From an uncultured Collinsella sp. (GTDB taxonomy: Bacteria; Actinomycetota; Coriobacteriia; Coriobacteriales; Coriobacteriaceae): a DNA stretch of 64,000 nt. This document shows positions 59,237 through 64,000 of the stretch, piece after piece. The notes below the pieces were generated by a model that saw only the letters and a program-made list of their open reading frames with translations, did not search any database and had not been told where the DNA came from. Made by a program: the position numbers and the translations under genes. How positions within the stretch are numbered: the first letter of the stretch is position 1; the number at the start of each line of letters is the position of its first letter. Location: contig CATWID010000005.1 of NCBI GenBank assembly GCA_958350755.1, positions 1-64,000 of the forward strand. The letters are read 5' to 3'.

Positions 59237-59311
59237 ATTTGGGACGGGGCTCTTTTAGCTGGTTCGAATGGTCGCACCAATCATACCAGTCAAAAAAGCC
59301 CCGTCCCAAAT
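59237..59311. repeat. Inverted repeat with GGGACGGGGCT arms between kinase gene and luxS
   Basis: ATTTGGGACGGGGCT and its complement (15 bp each) are separated by 45 bp. Both ends carry GGGACGGGGCT next to a T/A run. The form recalls the GGGACAGG palindromes at 10936 and 54196. It may act as the kinase-gene terminator or carry the luxS promoter between its arms. Confidence 0.65.
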
Positions 59312-59350
59312 GAGCTGCCCGGGAATAGCCTGCGGGCGCCGCGCAGCCGC

Positions 59351-60841
59351 CTAGGCAGTGTAAGCGATGGTCGCGTCGACGGCGTGACGCCAGCCGGCGA
59401 TCTTTTTGGCTCGCTCGTCGGCAGGCATGGCAGGCTCCACGATGCCGCGGGCGCCGTAGACGTCAACGACATCGCGCGTGTACATGCCCAGCGCAATGCC
59501 GCAGGCCCAAGCCGCACCCAGACCGCTCATCTCGTCGTTGCTCGCAATGCGGATGGGCGAGCCGACCAGGTCGCTCTCAAACTGCATCAGGTACGCGTCG
59601 CGCGTGGGACCGCCGTCAACACGAAGCTCGGCCAGCGCCGCGCCCGAATCCTCGACCATCGCATCGATGACGTCGAAGATCTGATAGGCGATCGACTCAT
59701 CGGCGGCCTTCACGAACTCCGCGCGGCCCGTGGTGCGTGTCATGCCAAAGACGCAGCCCTCGGCGTCGCTCGCCCAGTGCGGCGCGCCCAGGCCAGTGAA
59801 CGCCGGCACAAAGTAGACGCGGCTCGCCGGGTTGGCGGCATAGCACAGGTCGGTGACTTCCTCGGGATTGTTGATGAGCTCCAGGTCGTCGCGCAGCCAC
59901 GTCTTGACGGCGCCGGCGTAGCTCACGTTGCCCTCGAGCACATACTCGGTCACACCGTCCATACGCCATGCGAGCGAGCTCGAAAGCCCATGCGAGCTGG
60001 CGACGAACTCGTCGCCGACGTTCATCATGACCGAGCTTCCGGTGCCATAGGTCGCCTTGGCCATGCCGCGGCTATGGCAGCCCTGGGCAAACAAGGCGGC
60101 ATGGCTGTCGCCGAGCACGCCGTGAATGGGCACGGGCGCCGGCAAAAAGCCGCCCAGGTCCGTTGTACCGAACAGGCCATCGGAATCGGTCACCTGCGGC
60201 AGACACGCCGGATTGACACCAAAGGCCTCGCACACCGGCTCGCTCCAGCAGCCACGGCGCAGGTCAAAAAGCTGCGTGCGGCTGGCATTGGACCAGTCGC
60301 AGCGGAACTCCGCGCCGCCCGTGAGCGTCCAGACCACCCAGGCATCGATGGTGCCCAGGCACAGCTCGCCCGCCGCCGCGGCCTCGGCAGCCGCGGGAAC
60401 GTTCGCGAGGATCCAGGCCATCTTGCCCGCCGGATAGTAGGGCGAGAGCACCAGACCCGTCGTGTCACGCACCAGCTCGGCCACGCCTTCGCGCGCAGCC
60501 AGCTCGTCGCACAGCTCGCGGGCGCGGGCGCACTGCCACACCACGGCATCGCACAGCGGCTCGCCCGTCGTGCGATTCCAGGCAACGGTAGTCTCGCGCT
60601 GGTTGGAGATGCCGATGCCGGCGACGTCGGCCGGATCGACCCCGGTCTCCTCCACCACGGCGCGCGCCACGGCCAGCACGTTGGCGGCGATCTCGGCTGG
60701 ATCATGGCTCACCCAGCCGGCCTCGTTGACAATCTGGCGATGCGAGCGGTCGGCGCGATGGATCAGATGGCCGCCCTCGTCCACCAGCAGCGCCTTAGTA
60801 CCCTGTGTGGACTGATCGATTCCGATGATGTATTTGCTCAT
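59351..60841 (-). CDS. FGGY-family carbohydrate kinase (glycerol-kinase-like)
   Basis: This 496-residue two-domain kinase has GIDQSTQGTKALL (phosphate 1), GISNQRETTVAW and WSNASRTQLFDL (glycerol-kinase-like), YGTGSSVMMNVG (phosphate 2), and LRVDGGPTRDAYLMQF (adenosine region). Overall it is closest to glycerol kinases, but its place after an isomerase and split transketolase suggests another polyol or ketose may be the substrate. The start follows GGAGAG. Structured element copy 4 lies between it and the transketolase gene. Confidence 0.88.
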   Translation of the reverse strand: MSKYIIGIDQSTQGTKALLVDEGGHLIHRADRSHRQIVNEAGWVSHDPAEIAANVLAVARAVVEETGVDPADVAGIGISNQRETTVAWNRTTGEPLCDAVVWQCARARELCDELAAREGVAELVRDTTGLVLSPYYPAGKMAWILANVPAAAEAAAAGELCLGTIDAWVVWTLTGGAEFRCDWSNASRTQLFDLRRGCWSEPVCEAFGVNPACLPQVTDSDGLFGTTDLGGFLPAPVPIHGVLGDSHAALFAQGCHSRGMAKATYGTGSSVMMNVGDEFVASSHGLSSSLAWRMDGVTEYVLEGNVSYAGAVKTWLRDDLELINNPEEVTDLCYAANPASRVYFVPAFTGLGAPHWASDAEGCVFGMTRTTGRAEFVKAADESIAYQIFDVIDAMVEDSGAALAELRVDGGPTRDAYLMQFESDLVGSPIRIASNDEMSGLGAAWACGIALGMYTRDVVDVYGARGIVEPAMPADERAKKIAGWRHAVDATIAYTA

Positions 60842-60884
60842 GTACTCTCCTGTCTCCCCCGTCGATTCAAAAACTAAAACCCGA

Positions 60885-61005
60885 CGGACAAGGAGCGAGC
60901 GGCCGTCAAGTGCCGCAGATTGCCGTGAAAGAAGAGCGCCGCGTACTCTGTGTACGCAAGCGACGGTTTGAACGGCAAGGTGCGGTGCTTGGCGGCCGCG
61001 CAGCG
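60885..61005 (-). ncRNA. Structured intergenic element, copy 4 (transketolase to kinase)
   Basis: Read on the minus strand, 10 bases after the transketolase stop comes CGCTGC. Then a 17-bp outer stem (60900-60916 with 60982-60998, three wobble pairs), an inner stem TTGCCGT/ACGGCAA with conserved TTCAA and TTTCA at the internal loop, a distal hairpin GCGTAC/GTACGC, and tail CGCTCGCT. The 5' hairpin of the other copies is absent. In this copy the CAGATTG and CAAGGTG strands are exchanged relative to copy 3, while pairing is kept. Confidence 0.62.
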
Positions 61006-61015
61006 TTTGTTTCTA

Positions 61016-61954
61016 CTAGTTGCCAAGGAACTCGGCGACCGTCTTGGCGATTCCGGCACCCGTCAGGCCGTAGTGCGCAAAGACCTCGGGGCTCGTGCCG
61101 GTGATGACCGGTGCGTCGGGCAGGCTCAGGCATTTGACCGGACGCGGGCAATGCTCGCCCACGACCTGCGCGACCATGGAACCCAGGCCGCCGAAGGGGC
61201 TGTGCTCTTCGACCGTCACGACGGCGCGCGTGGCGTCGGCGGCCTCGATCACGGCCTCAGCGTCGAGCGGTTTGACGCAGTACATGTCGAGCACCGTTGC
61301 CGAGATGCCCTGCTCGGCCAGCAGATCGGCGGCGTCCACGGCATGGCGGACCATCTCGCCGGTGGCGACAATCGTCACATCGGCGCCGCGACGCACCCAA
61401 GTGGCGCGATCCATCTGGAACGGGCACTCGTCCTCGGTGTACACGTCCTCCACCGGGTTGCGGCCCACACGGATGTAGGCCGGCTTGTTGTCGGCGACCA
61501 GGGCACGCACGAGCTCGGCGGTCTGGAAGCGATCGCTCGGCAGATACACGCGCATGTTGGGAATCGCGCTCATGGCGGCGATATCCTGTGCGGAGTGATG
61601 GCTCATGCCCAAGGCGCCATAGGACACGCCGCCCGAGATGCCGATGAGCTTGACGTTGGTGTTGGAGTACGAAACGTCGACCTTGCACTGCTCATACGAG
61701 CGCGTGGTCACAAAGGACGCCGGCGAGGCGGCCCAGGCCTTCTTGCCGCACGAGGCCATACCGGCGGCGATGCTCACCAGGTCCTGCTCGGCGATGCCGA
61801 CCTCGACGGACTGCTGGGGATACTGATCGAAGAACGGCGTGAGCGACGCGGAGCCGCGGGAGTCGGAGCACAGGACGACGATGTCCTTGTCGGTTGCGGC
61901 GGCCTCGAGCAGCGTGTCGCAGATAACCTTGCGGTTGGCGATCTTGTTAGCCAT
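61016..61954 (-). CDS. Transketolase, C-terminal subunit
   Basis: This 312-residue protein carries the pyrimidine-binding and C-terminal parts of transketolase: EVGIAEQDLVSIAAGMA (catalytic Glu), GISGGVSYGALGMSHHSAQDIA, then a Rossmann-like end with YCVKPLDAEAV. The ATG lies 8 bp before the end of the N-terminal-subunit gene (AAGGAGG site inside that gene), giving strong coupling and a 1:1 ratio. Split transketolases of this type form an alpha2beta2 enzyme. It acts on ketose phosphates. Confidence 0.94.
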   Translation of the reverse strand: MANKIANRKVICDTLLEAAATDKDIVVLCSDSRGSASLTPFFDQYPQQSVEVGIAEQDLVSIAAGMASCGKKAWAASPASFVTTRSYEQCKVDVSYSNTNVKLIGISGGVSYGALGMSHHSAQDIAAMSAIPNMRVYLPSDRFQTAELVRALVADNKPAYIRVGRNPVEDVYTEDECPFQMDRATWVRRGADVTIVATGEMVRHAVDAADLLAEQGISATVLDMYCVKPLDAEAVIEAADATRAVVTVEEHSPFGGLGSMVAQVVGEHCPRPVKCLSLPDAPVITGTSPEVFAHYGLTGAGIAKTVAEFLGN

Positions 61955-62783
61955 TGATGGCCTCCTTATGGGCAGCGAAATCGGCGATGATCTGGGCATA
62001 TTCCTCGTCGTTGGGCAGGTGATGATGCCAGGCGGCCTTGTCCTCCATAACGGGCGAGCCATAGCCCTTCACTGTGTTGAGGATGATGACCGTGGGCTTA
62101 CCCTTGGTCTCGGCGGCCAGCGTCAGCGCGGCGTCGATGGCCTGGACGTCGTTGCCCGGAATGGACAGCACGTTCCAACCGAAGGCGGCCCAGCGCTCCT
62201 CCTGCGAATCCTGCTTCATGACGTCCTCGGTGCTGCCGCTGATCTGCAGGCGGTTGCGGTCCACGAGCGCGCACAGGTTATCGAGCTGGTAGTTGCCGCC
62301 GCTCATGGCGCCCTCCCAGACCGAGCCCTCGGCAAGCTCGCCGTCGCCCATGATGGTGTAGACGCGGTAGTCGCGGCCATCCATCTTGCCGGCAAGCGCC
62401 ATCCCGACGGCCACGGGCAGGCCATGACCCAGCGAGCCCGAGTTCATCTCGATGCCCTTGAGCTTGTTGTTGGGGTGGCCGATGTAGGGGCTGCCGAACT
62501 TAGAGAAGCGGGCCTTGACGTCGTCGAGGTCCAGATAGCCCTCGTGGCAGAGCACCGCGTAGTAGGCCTCCATGGCGTGGCCCTTGGAGAGCACGAAGCG
62601 ATCGCGGTTGGGATCGTCGACGGTCTCGGGTGAAACGTTGAGGTGGTTGGCATAGAGGGTCATCAGCGCATCGATGACCGACATGTCGCCGCCGATGTGG
62701 CCGCCGGCGCCAGCCATGATGATATCGACGCAATCGCGGCGAAGGTCCCAACGCAGGGATTCAAGCTCTTCGATAGTTGCCAT
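61947..62783 (-). CDS. Transketolase, N-terminal subunit
   Basis: This 278-residue thiamine-diphosphate-binding half has HIGGDMSVIDAL, SKGHAMEAYYAVL, GHGLPVAVGMALA and the TPP motif IMGDGELAEGSVWEGAM...LVDRNRLQ. It pairs with the C-terminal subunit encoded next. Its ATG follows GAGGAG, which overlaps the end of the isomerase gene, so the isomerase and both subunits are one operon. Confidence 0.94.
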   Translation of the reverse strand: MATIEELESLRWDLRRDCVDIIMAGAGGHIGGDMSVIDALMTLYANHLNVSPETVDDPNRDRFVLSKGHAMEAYYAVLCHEGYLDLDDVKARFSKFGSPYIGHPNNKLKGIEMNSGSLGHGLPVAVGMALAGKMDGRDYRVYTIMGDGELAEGSVWEGAMSGGNYQLDNLCALVDRNRLQISGSTEDVMKQDSQEERWAAFGWNVLSIPGNDVQAIDAALTLAAETKGKPTVIILNTVKGYGSPVMEDKAAWHHHLPNDEEYAQIIADFAAHKEAING

Positions 62784-62785
62784 TT

Positions 62786-64000
62786 CTACTCTCCTCGCAG
62801 GTAGGCTTTGACGTCTTCTTCGATGGGGTCGTAAAGATCAGGGGCAATGCCGATGTACTTGCACGCCTCGTAGAGCACCGGCACCACGTTGGCGTGAATG
62901 GCGACGCAGTGGTGGATGTAGGGGCCCTCGACGATCTTGGCCTCGAGGCGCTTGAGGTTGTCGACCTCGACCCACAGGTAGGTGCCCATACCGGCCGGGC
63001 CGTCGATGCCGCGGGCGTTGCCCAGCAGCAGCGAGTACTCGCCGTTGTCGCCGTCAAAGCGGGCAAGGGTGAGGTCGCCGTGCTTGGCCTCGGCCGTCAG
63101 CGCGCCGGGATGATCGAACGCCAGCGGATAGGTGAGCTTGGGCTTGACGGCCGCGCAGCTGCAGGGCCAGGGGCCGCAGTGCTGCAGCAGCTCGCCGTTC
63201 TCGTTATCGGGATGGCGCACGGTCCAGTCGGCGAACATGCCGCGGTGACGGCCCAGGTCGGCGGCCTCGACCATCAGCGCGGTGATGGCGCCGTGAATAT
63301 CGGTCTCGCATACGATAGGGATGCCCATCTCGTTGAGGATTGCGTTGGCGGCGCAGGGCATAATGCCCAACTCGTCCTGCAGGGCGTTCCAGCACTGGAT
63401 GGCGCCGGCGTTGCAGCCGTACTTCTCGACCAAGCGCTTCATGGCAATGGCGAGTCCTGCGACCGCAGGAACCTTGTCCTCGGGGATGCAGATCTCAAAG
63501 CTGTCACCAATGTGGGCGAGCATGGCTGCCATGGCCTGCTCGTCAGCCTGGGCGTCGCGCACGGCCTGGACAAGCTCGGTCATGGGGATGGGCGAAAGCT
63601 GGATGTTGAACTTCTCGAGCAGCTCGCCCTCGTTGCACATGGTCGACCAGAAATCGAACGGACGGGTGGCCATCTGCAGGATGCGGGTGTGCTTGAAGGT
63701 CTTGACCACGTTGCACACGGCCAAAAAGTCCCAGACGCCGCGCTCGAACTCGGGATCGGTCAGACGGCAGTTGGTCATGTAGGTGAAGGGAACCTGGAAG
63801 CGGCGCAGGACCTTGCCGGTGGCGAACAGACCGCACTGGCTATCACGCAGACGGGTGCCGTCGGGCTCGGGGCGCTCGTCGCGCGGCCCCCACAGCAGCA
63901 CGGGCAAACCGAGCTCGCGGGCAAGGCGGGCGCAGACATACTCGGTACCAAAGTTGGCGTGGCAGAGCATGATGCCGTCGACGCCCTCGGCGCGGAACTT
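62786..64000 (-). CDS. L-fucose/L-arabinose isomerase family protein (5' end beyond window)
   Basis: The reading frame is open to the right edge, with codons continuing before the first in-window Met at 63970, so the N-terminus is missing; about 405 residues are seen. There are GLPVLLWGPRDERP (FucI/AraA-type N-terminal lobe), a helical middle with CWNALQDELGIMPCAANAILNEMG, and a C-terminal part with GPWPCSCAAVKP and the HHCVAIHANVVPVLYEA His pair. This fits the FucI/AraA C-terminal-domain proteins, which interconvert aldoses and ketoses with Mn2+. The substrate is unknown. Transketolase subunits and an FGGY kinase downstream suggest a full route from an imported sugar to central metabolism. 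Confidence 0.85.
   Translation of the reverse strand, partial: KFRAEGVDGIMLCHANFGTEYVCARLARELGLPVLLWGPRDERPEPDGTRLRDSQCGLFATGKVLRRFQVPFTYMTNCRLTDPEFERGVWDFLAVCNVVKTFKHTRILQMATRPFDFWSTMCNEGELLEKFNIQLSPIPMTELVQAVRDAQADEQAMAAMLAHIGDSFEICIPEDKVPAVAGLAIAMKRLVEKYGCNAGAIQCWNALQDELGIMPCAANAILNEMGIPIVCETDIHGAITALMVEAADLGRHRGMFADWTVRHPDNENGELLQHCGPWPCSCAAVKPKLTYPLAFDHPGALTAEAKHGDLTLARFDGDNGEYSLLLGNARGIDGPAGMGTYLWVEVDNLKRLEAKIVEGPYIHHCVAIHANVVPVLYEACKYIGIAPDLYDPIEEDVKAYLRGE

Noticed and set aside
59250..59290. GGTTCGAAT sequence resembling a tRNA T-arm
   Set aside because: No acceptor stem, D-arm or anticodon arm can be drawn around it.

Overview
The window is a high-GC chromosome segment, most likely from the gut Coriobacteriia and probably Collinsella. 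I infer this from gene content (hyp genes, three GH1 6-phospho-beta-glucosidases, cellobiose- and glucoside-type PTS, LuxS, plant-glycan hydrolases), strong GC3 codon bias, and many dispersed intergenic palindromes. It is not proven by a marker gene. No rRNA, tRNA, CRISPR array, transposase or integrase was seen.

Layout. 1-6653 (minus): 3' part missing, a giant secreted adhesin with a beta-helix region and about 430-residue MBG repeats. It is divergent from an Agr-like LytTR regulator and GHKL kinase (6893-8892). 8911-10927: a UDG-like unknown, thioredoxin, and a small protein followed by NikR. 11030-16241: hypF, hypC, hypD and hypE, for NiFe-hydrogenase cyanide-ligand maturation. 16316-22511: an AT-richer cellobiose-type PTS cassette (IIB, IIC, IIA, GH1, HPr) with a divergent PRD activator. 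A 56-bp copy of the hypE 3' end lies just past the cassette, so the cassette is bounded by direct repeats. 22695-25195: HAD phosphatase, lipoprotein, stand-alone glucose-type IIA. 25336-31671: GH1, AraC regulator, a large GH106-like hydrolase, RpiR regulator. 31814-36690: an XRE-desulfoferrodoxin fusion, pyrE, a Mg P-type ATPase with a short upstream ORF. 36880-43433: apiosidase-like hydrolase, PTS IIBC, esterase, DUF1593 protein. 43782-48079: zinc-ribbon/SPFH envelope-stress-like cluster and a lipoprotein. 48271-52270: a three-gene sensor kinase system. 52613-58525: a third GH1, a DUF4867 protein, then an AT-rich esterase, PTS IIBC and BglG-type antiterminator. 58727-64000: luxS, an FGGY kinase, split transketolase and a FucI/AraA-like isomerase, running off the right end.

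How it fits together. Much of the window serves uptake and cytoplasmic splitting of beta-glucosides and other plant-derived oligosaccharides. The two IIBC permeases lack a IIA domain and could be served by the stand-alone IIA. Two GH1 genes share a precisely spaced upstream motif, next to an AraC regulator.

The most unusual signals are intergenic. One is a four-copy structured element (14999, 23698, 32655, 60885) with long covarying stems, fixed internal motifs and usually a covarying hairpin directly after a stop codon. Others are several families of composite palindromic repeats and the hypE-tail duplication around the PTS cassette.
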